DNA from: an uncultured Eubacterium sp.
Lineage (GTDB): Bacteria > Bacillota > Clostridia > Lachnospirales > Lachnospiraceae
Direction of reading: 5' to 3'
Assembly: GCA_910586225.1 (NCBI GenBank)
Contig: CAJUIL010000011.1
Span: forward strand, 1 to 64,000
DNA: 64,000 bases
Made by a program: the position numbers and the translations under genes. Shown in pieces: positions 8,859-16,948 of this stretch (positions are counted from its first letter, which is position 1; each line of letters opens with the position of its first letter). A model generated the notes under the pieces. It was given only the letters and a program-made list of their open reading frames with translations, had not been told where the DNA came from and searched no databases.

Positions 8859-9008
8859 TCGAATAGTTAACAGTTCAGACAAGCTGACCTGTTACCTGCA
8901 AAAATCCATTGAAAATTGCTTCGCGATGGGATTTTTACACGCCTGAATCATGTTGTTACGGTCTTTGCAGCAGGATGCAAAGACCTGCTTGAACTGTTAC
9001 TCGAATAG
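8859..9008. mobile_element. 134-bp MITE-like element, copy 1, with 8-bp target duplication
   Basis: The element spans 8867-9000 and is flanked on both sides by TCGAATAG (8859-8866 and 9001-9008), an 8-bp target-site duplication. The ends are inverted repeats (TAACAGTTCA at the left, its complement TGAACTGTTA at the right). Inside are two hairpins, one of them GGTCTTTGCA/TGCAAAGACC with a 6-nt loop. It has no coding capacity. A second copy (43236-43369) has the same length, about 94% identity and its own 8-bp duplication. It must be moved by a transposase encoded elsewhere. It lies between two genes, upstream of the STM4015-like gene. Confidence 0.88.
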
Positions 9009-9029
9009 ATACAAATTTTGGTAACAGTA

Positions 9030-9058
9030 TTCCTATTTCCGAACAGTTGTGCTATAAT
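9030..9058 (+). promoter_or_regulatory. Promoter of the STM4015/STM4014 pair
   Basis: A perfect -10 (TATAAT, 9053-9058) lies 39 bp upstream of the start codon. The matching -35 position (9030-9035, TTCCTA) is weak, so activation or an alternative -35 is possible. Confidence 0.6.
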
Positions 9059-9096
9059 ATAGGCAGCAAACGACATGACTAAAGGAGGAAATCAAA

Positions 9097-9954
9097 TTGA
9101 AATCAAAAAAATATGCATTCAGCTATCATGAATATGAAAACGAGGGGAAAAATGTGAAAGATATGGTTGCCGGTATTTTGGCGGATCCGGAATTTCCTTC
9201 ACTGGAGGAAATTTGTATCGGCGACTGGGGTAATGCTTATGATGCCAACTGCCAGCCTATCTTGGATGAGATCGTGGAAAAAGCGGATCAGTTTTCCCAT
9301 ATCCAAAGCCTGTTTATTGGAGATATGAGTTACGAGGATTGCGAGGTATCTTGGATCATGCAGGGGAACTACAGCAAGCTTTGGGCCGCGCTGCCGAATC
9401 TGCGCGCACTTACAGTGAAGGGAAGTACGGAGCTGGAGCTTGGTGAGATCGTGCATGAAGGGCTGGAGGAACTGACCGTGATCTGCGGCGGATTAGGGAA
9501 CGATGTGATTGCTTCTATCCAAAATGCGAAGCTGCCGAACCTGAAAAAGCTGCTTTTGTATATCGGGATTGAGGATTATGGATTCGACGGGAATGCGGAT
9601 ACGATCAAAGAACTGTTAGAGAAAGCAGATTTTCCAAAGCTTACCTATCTGGGTATCACGGACAGCGAGATACAAGATGAGCTTACGGCGGTTGTTCTGG
9701 AAAGCAAATTTATGGGACAGCTTGAAACGCTCGACCTGTCCAACGGCACGCTGACCGACGAGGGCGGAAAGCTGCTGCTGGAAGCAATGCCAAAGTGGCC
9801 AAATGTAAAAAAACTGGATCTTCATTATCATTATCTGTCGGATGAAATGGCACAAAGCCTTGCGGAGCTTCCGCTTACTGTAGATGTCGGCGAGCAGAAT
9901 GAGCCGGATGATTATGACGGCTGCATTTATATGAATGCAATGCTGACAGAGTAA
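9097..9954 (+). CDS. STM4015 family protein (leucine-rich repeats)
   Basis: 285 aa, TTG start with AAAGGAGG 8 bases upstream. Repeated units of the leucine-rich type are visible (LPNLRALTVKGS, LPNLKKLLLYIG, FPKLTYLGITDS, LETLDLSNGTL, VKKLDLHYHYL), giving a curved LRR solenoid from about residue 95 to 255. The overall pattern matches the family named after Salmonella STM4015. In other bacteria this family occurs with radical-SAM proteins (STM4011, STM4012), a hydrolase (STM4013) and STM4014. Only STM4014 is present here. The function of that system is not established, and the protein probably acts as a protein-binding scaffold. Confidence 0.75.
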   Translation: MKSKKYAFSYHEYENEGKNVKDMVAGILADPEFPSLEEICIGDWGNAYDANCQPILDEIVEKADQFSHIQSLFIGDMSYEDCEVSWIMQGNYSKLWAALPNLRALTVKGSTELELGEIVHEGLEELTVICGGLGNDVIASIQNAKLPNLKKLLLYIGIEDYGFDGNADTIKELLEKADFPKLTYLGITDSEIQDELTAVVLESKFMGQLETLDLSNGTLTDEGGKLLLEAMPKWPNVKKLDLHYHYLSDEMAQSLAELPLTVDVGEQNEPDDYDGCIYMNAMLTE

Positions 9955-9964
9955 GGAGAAAACA

Positions 9965-10996
9965 TTGAGACAGGCAGTACTTTTAGGAAGCGCAGGGACA
10001 AAGAGGACGGATTTTTTTCAGCAGGCAGCGGCGCAGGCGGGACTGCCTGTCCTTTTTGTAGATTGGAGCAGCCCGGAGCAATGGGAAAGGCAGCCAGACC
10101 AGACACAATGGATGATGAAGATCGATCCTCCTTTGTGGGATAGCTGTTTTCTTGGGCAGTTGGGGCAGCTGACGCACGATTATCAAGAAAAGCTGCGCAG
10201 ATTATCTGCAGCAGCGAAAGATCATCCACTGGAATTTTTCAATCATCCGTCCGCTATTTTAGAGCTGCTGGATAAACGGGTGTGTAAAAAACGGCTGGAA
10301 CAGGAAATGCTTGCGGTAACAGAGCTTCTGTCAGGTGATAAGCAGGATATACGTACGGCTGCACAGCTTTTGGAAACCATGCGTGCAGAGCATATATACC
10401 AAGTATTTCTAAAGCCTGTCAGCGGAAGCGGTGCAGCCGGGGTATCTGCGCTGCGCTTTCAGCCGTCTACAGGTCGTTTGGTACTGTATACTTGTGCGCT
10501 GCTGCATCCGCAGCTTGGACTTGTCAATACAAAATGCCTGCGTCGGTTTTGCGGCAGGGACGAAGTGATGGATTATATTGAGCACATCCTGGCGCTTGAC
10601 TGTGTGATAGAACGCTGGTACGCGAAAGCGGAGCACGAAGGCTGTTCTTATGATCTGCGGGCAGTTGTTTTAGACGGGAGACTGCAGTTTGTGCTGGGGA
10701 GGCTTTCCAAGGGGCCGATCACAAACCTGCATTTGAACAATCATCCGCTCAGTGCGAAGCAGCTGGGGCTTCCAGAGCGGGTACTGCAGGAGGTCCGCCT
10801 GTTATGCAGGCAGGCGGCATCCTGCTTTCCGGGGCTTCGAATCGCCGGGATCGACCTTTTGCTGGAAAAGGGGAGCCTGCGGCCGCGGATCATTGAGATG
10901 AATGCGCAGGGGGATCTGATCTATCAGGATATTTTTCAGGACAACCGTATTTACATAGAGCAGGCGCGGGTGATGCGGGAATGGGTGGAAGGTTAG
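9965..10996 (+). CDS. STM4014 family protein (ATP-grasp-like)
   Basis: 343 aa, TTG start at 9965 with AAGGAG upstream, 10 bp after the STM4015-like gene. The glycine-rich loop FLKPVSGSGAAGV (about residue 150) and the metal-binding IIEMNAQGDL (about 310) are the marks of an ATP-grasp fold, so it probably joins a carboxylate to an amine or similar nucleophile using ATP. The assignment to STM4014 rests on these features plus the neighbouring STM4015-like gene. The substrate is unknown, and the radical-SAM partners usually present are absent from this window. Confidence 0.7.
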   Translation: MRQAVLLGSAGTKRTDFFQQAAAQAGLPVLFVDWSSPEQWERQPDQTQWMMKIDPPLWDSCFLGQLGQLTHDYQEKLRRLSAAAKDHPLEFFNHPSAILELLDKRVCKKRLEQEMLAVTELLSGDKQDIRTAAQLLETMRAEHIYQVFLKPVSGSGAAGVSALRFQPSTGRLVLYTCALLHPQLGLVNTKCLRRFCGRDEVMDYIEHILALDCVIERWYAKAEHEGCSYDLRAVVLDGRLQFVLGRLSKGPITNLHLNNHPLSAKQLGLPERVLQEVRLLCRQAASCFPGLRIAGIDLLLEKGSLRPRIIEMNAQGDLIYQDIFQDNRIYIEQARVMREWVEG

Positions 10997-10999
10997 TTT

Positions 11000-11574
11000 T
11001 TATCGTGGTCGCAGCTGCAGCATTTTGGCAAGCTCTGAGAAATCAATAAAAAAATCTTCAAAGATGCTGACCTTGATCATAGAATCAAAAGGGTACGCTA
11101 CACTGATGATATTGCTTTAAAAAAAGTTTACGGTAACTGTTTTTCTCCGTGGATCCACGATCCAATATTCACGCACACCGTAATTTTGGTAGTAGAAAAG
11201 TTTTCGAATATAATCATCTGCCGGGCTGCCCGGTGAAACGATTTCAATAATGAAATCCGGCGCGCCATTACACCTTTGCCGTCCAGCTTGTTTGGATTGC
11301 AAATGACCATGATATCAGGCTGAACGATGGTCAGAGGATCATCAGGCAGCTTGACATCGAACGGGGCGCTGAATATGCTGCAGGATCCTTTTTTTGCAGG
11401 ATATAGCTGTTGATGATCGTGCAAAGCTGCATGGAAATGGATTGATGGATCTGTGAAGGGCTGGCCATATCATAGACAATACCATCAAAGACCTCCGCCC
11501 CTTTTTTCTGCTGGAAGGCCTTCGTATTGTTCCAGGGTGATCGCTTCCGGTTGTAGTTGTAATGCTGGTGGCAT
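11000..11574 (-). pseudogene. Uma2 family (DUF820) endonuclease-like protein, frameshifted
   Basis: Read from the ATG at 11574 (AAAGGAAG upstream) a full Uma2 protein can be followed through three frames: ALQLQPEAITLEQYEGLPAEKR, then EVFDGIVYDMASPSQIHQSI to NPNKLDGK, then RCNGAPDFIIEIVSPGSPADDYIRKL to YWIVDPRRKTVTVNFF, then IKVSIFEDFFIDFSEL and a stop at 11000. Frameshifts lie near 11494-11508 (G run), 11271-11281 and 11118-11124 (T/A run). The PD-(D/E)XK-like core residues are still present, so the decay is recent. Uma2 proteins are common in accessory DNA; their function is unclear. Confidence 0.82.
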
Positions 11575-11680
11575 AGTACGCACTTCCTTTCAAGTGATCA
11601 TTATAACGTATGCGGGGCGGCGTGTAAAGCTTTGGAATATGGTATGCGGTGGAGATACCGCTTGAAAAAGATACTTATAA

Positions 11681-11991
11681 ATAACATTTTATATAGAATT
11701 GTTATCTGTAAGTATTCTATACTAAAATTCTATTAATTGCAATATCAAAGAAAATATTGTAGCTTTTACCTAAAGATTCCAAGCGGAAACTGGCTGGAAT
11801 TTAGTAAATATATCTAAAAATTTCTAAAAATCTAGTAAAATCAAAAATCATTCTTATTTAATATCCAAGCAAAATGTTATGCTTTTCTCCTGATCAAAAA
11901 TAAATAAAGCTTCTGCTTTTTGTTGATTCCATGCGGGTTTGCGGGTGGTCAGCCATATGCCAGAGCATAACAATTCTATATAAAATGTTAT
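11681..11991. repeat. Candidate invertible promoter: 25-bp perfect inverted repeats around 261 bp
   Basis: The 25 bases at 11681-11705 (beginning ATAACATTTT) are the exact reverse complement of 11967-11991 (beginning ATAACAATTC). They enclose 261 AT-rich bases without genes. The right arm ends 32 bp before the start of the first gene of the glycan operon. The enclosed segment holds a minus-strand promoter-like sequence next to the left arm (see 11714-11742). Invertible promoters flanked by short inverted repeats are known to switch surface-polysaccharide operons in gut bacteria. No recombinase gene is present in the window. This stretch also covers most of the 450-bp gene-free region between the Uma2 pseudogene and the XRE gene. 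Confidence 0.75.
11714..11742 (-). promoter_or_regulatory. Promoter-like sequence inside the invertible segment, pointing away from the operon
   Basis: On the minus strand: TTGCAA (11742-11737), 17-base spacer, TAGAAT (11719-11714). The -10 matches consensus at 5 of 6 bases, the -35 at 4 of 6. Transcription would start close to the left inverted repeat and run leftwards. After inversion of 11681-11991 the same promoter would read into the XRE gene and the glycan operon. Confidence 0.55.
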
Positions 11992-12023
11992 ACAGGCGAT
12001 ATGGAAGCGGACAGGAGGGAGCT

Positions 12024-12374
12024 ATGAGGGAGCTGGATTATGCCAAGGTGGGTATGCGCATCCGCCAGGTGCGAAAGGTAAAAGGCTGGTCGCAGGATGA
12101 GCTTGCGAAAAAATGTGGCATCAGTATGTCGTTTCTCGGACATATCGAGCGCGGGACCAGAATTATGAGCATGGAGACATTTGCGAGCATTTGTGAGGCT
12201 CTGGACACAGGGGCGGACGAGCTGCTTTGGGGTGTGGCGCATCCGTCAGATACGGTGTTGGATTTGTGGGAGCCTGCTGGGCAGGGGATAAAAACGGGGA
12301 AAAAGGAAACGGATCATTATGCGATGTATGTCAGGATTATGAAATCGGTGGCGGAGATCATGAATGAAGCGTAA
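12024..12374 (+). CDS. XRE family transcriptional regulator
   Basis: 116 aa; AGGAGGGA precedes the ATG at 12024. The N-terminal helix-turn-helix (RIRQVRKVKGWSQDELAKKCGISMSFLGHIERG, residues 10-45) is of the Cro/CI type. The C-terminal part is short and helical with no sensor domain. It is the first gene of the glycan operon, lies 32 bp after the right arm of the putative invertible segment, and overlaps the next gene by 11 bp. Regulators of this kind commonly open polysaccharide operons and control their own promoter. Confidence 0.88.
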   Translation: MRELDYAKVGMRIRQVRKVKGWSQDELAKKCGISMSFLGHIERGTRIMSMETFASICEALDTGADELLWGVAHPSDTVLDLWEPAGQGIKTGKKETDHYAMYVRIMKSVAEIMNEA

Positions 12375-14574
12375 CGGGGAAACGGTCAGGAAAAAAGCGC
12401 TGATGCTGTCGTCCGTGGCTTCTATGATCGATCAGTTTAATATGCCAAATATCCGGCTTTTGTTGGAGTTAGGCTATGATGTGGATGTGGCCTGCAACTT
12501 TGAAAAAGGCAATACTTGTGACAGAAGGCAGATTGACAGAATGCGCCGTACACTGAGGGAACTGGGCGTTGCGGGCCACCAGTGGGATTGTCCGAGGAAT
12601 ATACGGGCAGTCAGAGCGTGCTGCATTGCATACGGACAGCTTGTACGCCTCCTGCGGAGTCAGAGGTATGACCTGATACACTGTCATTCACCGATTGGAG
12701 CCGCTTTAGCAAGGTTAGCAGCGCATAGGGAGCGGATACCGGTTATATACACAGCGCATGGATTTCACTTTTACCGGGGCGCTCCGTTGAAAAACTGGCT
12801 GTTGTATTATCCGGTTGAGGCGGCGCTTGCGCGTTGGACAGAGGTGCTGATCACGGTAAATCAGGAAGATTATCGGTTTGCAAAGCGTTATTTAAAGGCG
12901 AAAAAGGTCTGCCGCATTCTTGGAGTGGGGATTGATATCAGCCAGCTTCAAAAACCTCCGAAACACGATGTGCGGCATAGGTATCATATTCCGGAGGATG
13001 CGCAGGTTCTTTTGTCTGTGGGCGAGCTGAGCAGAAGGAAAAATCACAGGATGGTATTGTCTGCTCTGGCTAAGCTGCGAAAAGAAAACGTTTATTATAT
13101 GATCTGCGGGCAGGGAGCGTTAAAAAAAGAGCTTTTACGGCAGGCGGTTCAGCTTGGCGTTGCAAAGCGTGTCCGGGTGGTTGGATTTCAAAGGGACGTG
13201 TCTGCTTTATACTGGAATGCGGATATTTTTGTATTTCCTTCCGTCCAGGAGGGAATGCCGGCAGCTTTAATGGAAGCGATGGCGGTAGGGCTGCCATGTG
13301 TCGTTTCGGATATCAGGGGAAACAGAGAATTGATCGATGCGCAGGGAGGCGTTCGGTTTTCTGTCCGGAAGAAAGGGCAGCTGCCAGAAGCGCTTACAAA
13401 GCTACTGGAAAATGAAACGCTGCGGCAAAGCTGCGGCAGCTATAACAGGCGGAAAATCCGCGCGTATGATACGCAAGTCGTGCAGGCGCAAATGAGAAAG
13501 ATATATGGACAGATGAAACATAAGCAAAAAAATACAAAGCAGGTCAAGGTTTTGCATATATTAAAATCCGGCCATTTCGCAGGGGCCGAGCATATAGCTC
13601 TTACCATATGCAAAAACTGCAGGGAGCCGTATCAGGCTGCTTATGCGTCTGAAAAAGGCGAGATCCAAGAGCGGCTTCAAAAAGACGGGATTGCATATTT
13701 TCCAATGAAAAAGCTGAATCTGAAAGAACTGAACAGAGTCATACGGGCGTATCAGCCGGACATCGTACACGCGCATGATTTTACAGCGTCAGTATTATGT
13801 GCTTTGGTCAAACGCAGATATTTGCTGATTTCCCACCTTCATAATAATCCTCTTTGGATCCGCAGATGGAACATACGAAGTGTATGCTATCGGGCAATGA
13901 GACATAGGATGGATGCGGTTTTGCTCGTATCTAAGGCGATCCGGGAAGAAGCGGTCTTTTTAAAGGATCGTAAAAGCAGGGCCATCGTTGTCGGCAATCC
14001 AGTAAATGTCAGATATGTAAGGCAGCTGGCACAGGAAGCCGTTGCCGATGCCCCGGACCTGCTGTTTGTCGGGCGGCTGACCAGGCAGAAGGCGCCGGAA
14101 CAGTTTATTCGGATCGTATACGGGCTTTGCAAAAAAGGTATCCCGGTACGTGCGCTGATGCTTGGCGAGGGAGAGCTGCTTGCGCCATGCAGGGCGCTAA
14201 TTCGAAAGCTTGGGCTGACGGAAATCGTTTGTATGAAAGGATTTGTATCGAATCCTTATCCGTATATGCGCCAGGCCAGGCTGCTGCTCATGCCGTCAGC
14301 TTGGGAAGGGTACGGCCTTGCGGCGGCGGAAGCGCTGGCTGTTGGAACGCCTGTTCTTGTAAGTCCGGTCGGAGGACTCAAGGAGCAGCTTTTGGACATT
14401 CCTTATGCATGGTGCAGCAGTGAAAACGCGTTCGTTAAAAAAGCGGCAAAGCTCTTAACCGATCAAAAGCTGTATGAAGCTTATCGAAAAAAAATCTTGC
14501 GTAGGGCCTGTATCGGGGATCTGGATACTTATATGCAAAAGCTGCAGTATATTTATGAGGGATGTAAGCCATGA
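12364..14574 (+). CDS. Fusion of two GT4-type glycosyltransferases
   Basis: 736 aa. Residues 1-385 form a complete GT4 (GT-B fold) enzyme of the EpsD/capsular type: acceptor-side YDLIHCHSPIGAALARLA and donor-side EGMPAALMEAMAVGLP, with the E-x7-E motif. Residues 390-736 form a second one: VLHILKSGHFAGAEHIAL at its start, PDIVHAHDFTAS, and EGYGLAAAEALAVGTP with its own E-x7-E. Both halves therefore look active, and the protein could add two sugars in succession to a lipid-linked glycan on the cytoplasmic face. The start overlaps the XRE gene. It might also be read as two genes joined by loss of a stop, but the linker (KHKQKNTKQVK) is in frame and undamaged. Confidence 0.85.
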   Translation: MKRNGETVRKKALMLSSVASMIDQFNMPNIRLLLELGYDVDVACNFEKGNTCDRRQIDRMRRTLRELGVAGHQWDCPRNIRAVRACCIAYGQLVRLLRSQRYDLIHCHSPIGAALARLAAHRERIPVIYTAHGFHFYRGAPLKNWLLYYPVEAALARWTEVLITVNQEDYRFAKRYLKAKKVCRILGVGIDISQLQKPPKHDVRHRYHIPEDAQVLLSVGELSRRKNHRMVLSALAKLRKENVYYMICGQGALKKELLRQAVQLGVAKRVRVVGFQRDVSALYWNADIFVFPSVQEGMPAALMEAMAVGLPCVVSDIRGNRELIDAQGGVRFSVRKKGQLPEALTKLLENETLRQSCGSYNRRKIRAYDTQVVQAQMRKIYGQMKHKQKNTKQVKVLHILKSGHFAGAEHIALTICKNCREPYQAAYASEKGEIQERLQKDGIAYFPMKKLNLKELNRVIRAYQPDIVHAHDFTASVLCALVKRRYLLISHLHNNPLWIRRWNIRSVCYRAMRHRMDAVLLVSKAIREEAVFLKDRKSRAIVVGNPVNVRYVRQLAQEAVADAPDLLFVGRLTRQKAPEQFIRIVYGLCKKGIPVRALMLGEGELLAPCRALIRKLGLTEIVCMKGFVSNPYPYMRQARLLLMPSAWEGYGLAAAEALAVGTPVLVSPVGGLKEQLLDIPYAWCSSENAFVKKAAKLLTDQKLYEAYRKKILRRACIGDLDTYMQKLQYIYEGCKP

Positions 14575-15521
14575 CGATCCATGCCGCGTATGCGTGCGAT
14601 CAGGCGTATGCAGTACAGACAGCGGTATCAATGGCCTCTCTTTGTGAGAATAACCGATCGGAACAGATTGTATTGTATTTGATCACGGATGGCATAGCTT
14701 TAGAGAGCTTAAACGGTATCCGAACGCTCGTGGAACAAACGTATCGGCAGAAGCTGGAGATTATCCCGATCGGGCAGCTGATCGGACATTTGGCTATAGA
14801 TGTGCAGGGCAGGCATCCGCGTACTGTGTATGCCAAGCTGTTTCTTGAGGAGGTATGCCCTTCAGACCGGATTTTGTATCTGGACAGTGATACGATTGTG
14901 GCGGCTCCGCTGGCTGGATTGCTGTCTGTATGTATGGAGGATGCATATATTGCCGGCGTAAAAATGCCTTATACAGACAAAAAGAAGGCCGGCATGGGGA
15001 TCCTTCCAGGGATACCGTATTTGTGTGACGGCGTGCTGCTGCTGAATTTGAAAAAATGGCGCAGCGACCATATGAAAGACCGGTGCAGCGAATATATTCG
15101 CTCCAGTCTTGGGCATCCGCCGATGCTGAGCGAGGGTACGATTAATTATGCGGCTAAAGGGCTTGTAAAAGTATTGCCCCCGGAATATAACCTGATGTCC
15201 GGTATGCTGCTGTGGGATGCAAAGCAGCTGGCACAACTGTACAGGGTCAGTGATTATTACACAGAGGATGAGCTTTTGTATGCAAGGAAGCATCCCGTTA
15301 TTGTCCATTACTTAAACGAGCTGTATATTCGGCCATGGTACAAAAACAGCGACCATCCTTATCGGGAGCTTTACCTGGCATACTGCAGCAGGCCGGGATT
15401 TGACAGTATGTGTAAAATGCGGACAGGAAGTATCAAGGTGCGGACCTGGATGCTGCGGATGCTGAACCGTTTTCTGCCTTTTTGTATTTTCCAAAAAATA
15501 TATCATATGGTGAAAGGATAG
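14571..15521 (+). CDS. Glycosyltransferase family 8
   Basis: 316 aa, ATG overlapping the previous stop by 4 bp. The GT8 hallmarks are present: nucleotide-sugar binding start IHAAYACDQAYAVQTAVSM, the metal-binding DSD at 105-107 (ILYLDSDTIV), and the later HYLNELYIRPW region resembling the family's HFxGxxKPW motif. GT8 enzymes are retaining galactosyl- or glucosyltransferases of surface glycans. The acceptor here is presumably the lipid-linked repeat built by the neighbouring enzymes. Confidence 0.88.
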   Translation: MTIHAAYACDQAYAVQTAVSMASLCENNRSEQIVLYLITDGIALESLNGIRTLVEQTYRQKLEIIPIGQLIGHLAIDVQGRHPRTVYAKLFLEEVCPSDRILYLDSDTIVAAPLAGLLSVCMEDAYIAGVKMPYTDKKKAGMGILPGIPYLCDGVLLLNLKKWRSDHMKDRCSEYIRSSLGHPPMLSEGTINYAAKGLVKVLPPEYNLMSGMLLWDAKQLAQLYRVSDYYTEDELLYARKHPVIVHYLNELYIRPWYKNSDHPYRELYLAYCSRPGFDSMCKMRTGSIKVRTWMLRMLNRFLPFCIFQKIYHMVKG

Positions 15522-15523
15522 GA

Positions 15524-16936
15524 ATGAACAAAACGTATGTAAATCGGCCGCTGCTCATCAAGGGGATATTCGTTTATCTGCTGCTTTGCGCTGCGTTTTA
15601 TCAGGCGGCAGGGCATCAGTTTGATTATAGGACCTATGATCTGACGGCAGACAGACAAGAGGATACGGTCGGTGAGATTGTGGATGGAAAAATATTTGAA
15701 CGCAATTTTTATTATCAAGGAGATGATATTCACTCCATTCAGCTCATGGCAGGCACTTATATGCGGGAGAATCATGGGAAGCTGCATATCGCTCTGTTCA
15801 ACAATCAGAAAGACGTTTTATGGCAGACATCTGTGGAACTGAAAGAAATGGAGGATAATTCGCTCCTAGAGCTTGCGGTCGGCCGTAAGATGGAACCGGA
15901 CAGCCATGCGCTTTGCCTGCGGGTATGGAGCGAAGGCTGCAGCCAGGGAAATGCGGTTACTTTATACCGCGGCTATTTTACAGACCCGGCGGCAGACTGT
16001 TCAGACAGTTTGGATGACGGGCTGTATCTGAATGTCTTAGGGGACCGGAAAAGCTTTTTTTACGGCTGTTACTGGTATGCGGTATGTGCGGCTGGGGCGC
16101 TGCTTGCAGTTTTTTTTATGCGCCAGTACAAAAAGGAGCGGCAGGGACAGGCGTGTATGCTGTATGCTGTATGCAGTACGGTGGATACGTATCGTTTTTT
16201 GATCAAGCAGCTTGTAGTGAGGGATTTTAAAACAAAATACAAGCGTTCGATACTGGGGGCGTTTTGGAGCTTTTTAAACCCACTGTGTACGATGGCAGTC
16301 CAGTATGTGGTGTTTTCCACGATATTCCGCAGTAATATCCGAAACTATCCGGTATATCTTTTGAGTGCGTCCGTGTTATTTAATTTTTTTACGGAAGCGG
16401 TAGGCGGAGGGCTTGTTTCGATCGTAGGAAATGCCTCCCTAATCACAAAAGTATACGTGCCAAAATATATTTATCCTGTGACGAAGGTGTTGTCCACAGC
16501 GGTTAACCTGCTCATTTCCATGCTGCCGCTTTTGGCGGTTGTGCTTATCACCGGGGAACAGATGACAGGCGCGTATGTTTTGATACCCTATGTGCTCCTA
16601 TGCCTGCTGGTATTTTGCGTCGGAATGTCGCTGTTTTTGTCAGCGCTGATGGTGTTTTTCAGGGATATGCAGTTTTTATGGGGGATCATCAGCCTGCTTT
16701 GGATGTATGCGACGCCGATGTTTTATCCACAGGAGATCATACCAGAGCGTTTCCGGTTTGTGCTGGACTGGAATCCAATGTTTCATTTTATTTCGTTTTT
16801 TCGGACAGTTTTATTGGAACATGTGTCGCCGCAGATGAGCGAGTATTTGTATTGTATGGCCTTTTCTGTATTGTTTTGCATTGCGGGAGCATGGTTTTTT
16901 GATCGTTGTCAGAAAAAATTTGTACTTTATTTATAG
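15524..16936 (+). CDS. Polysaccharide ABC exporter permease (Wzm/TagG type) with an exported N-terminal domain
   Basis: 470 aa; ATG at 15524, 2 bp after the previous stop. Residues about 245-470 are an ABC-2 permease of the O-antigen/teichoic-acid export type (VVRDFKTKYKRSILGAFWSFLNPL, then several membrane helices and the LDWNPMFHFISFFRTVL motif). Unusually, this is preceded by a membrane segment (10-27), an exported region of about 160 residues and another membrane segment (193-210). Residues 71-140 of the exported part are clearly similar to the C-terminal region of the membrane protein at 23569 (shared IQL..GT....GKLHI.. pattern). A normal Wzm protein has about 260 aa. It pairs with the ATPase at 16949. 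Confidence 0.88.
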   Translation: MNKTYVNRPLLIKGIFVYLLLCAAFYQAAGHQFDYRTYDLTADRQEDTVGEIVDGKIFERNFYYQGDDIHSIQLMAGTYMRENHGKLHIALFNNQKDVLWQTSVELKEMEDNSLLELAVGRKMEPDSHALCLRVWSEGCSQGNAVTLYRGYFTDPAADCSDSLDDGLYLNVLGDRKSFFYGCYWYAVCAAGALLAVFFMRQYKKERQGQACMLYAVCSTVDTYRFLIKQLVVRDFKTKYKRSILGAFWSFLNPLCTMAVQYVVFSTIFRSNIRNYPVYLLSASVLFNFFTEAVGGGLVSIVGNASLITKVYVPKYIYPVTKVLSTAVNLLISMLPLLAVVLITGEQMTGAYVLIPYVLLCLLVFCVGMSLFLSALMVFFRDMQFLWGIISLLWMYATPMFYPQEIIPERFRFVLDWNPMFHFISFFRTVLLEHVSPQMSEYLYCMAFSVLFCIAGAWFFDRCQKKFVLYL

Positions 16937-16948
16937 GCGGATGGAATC

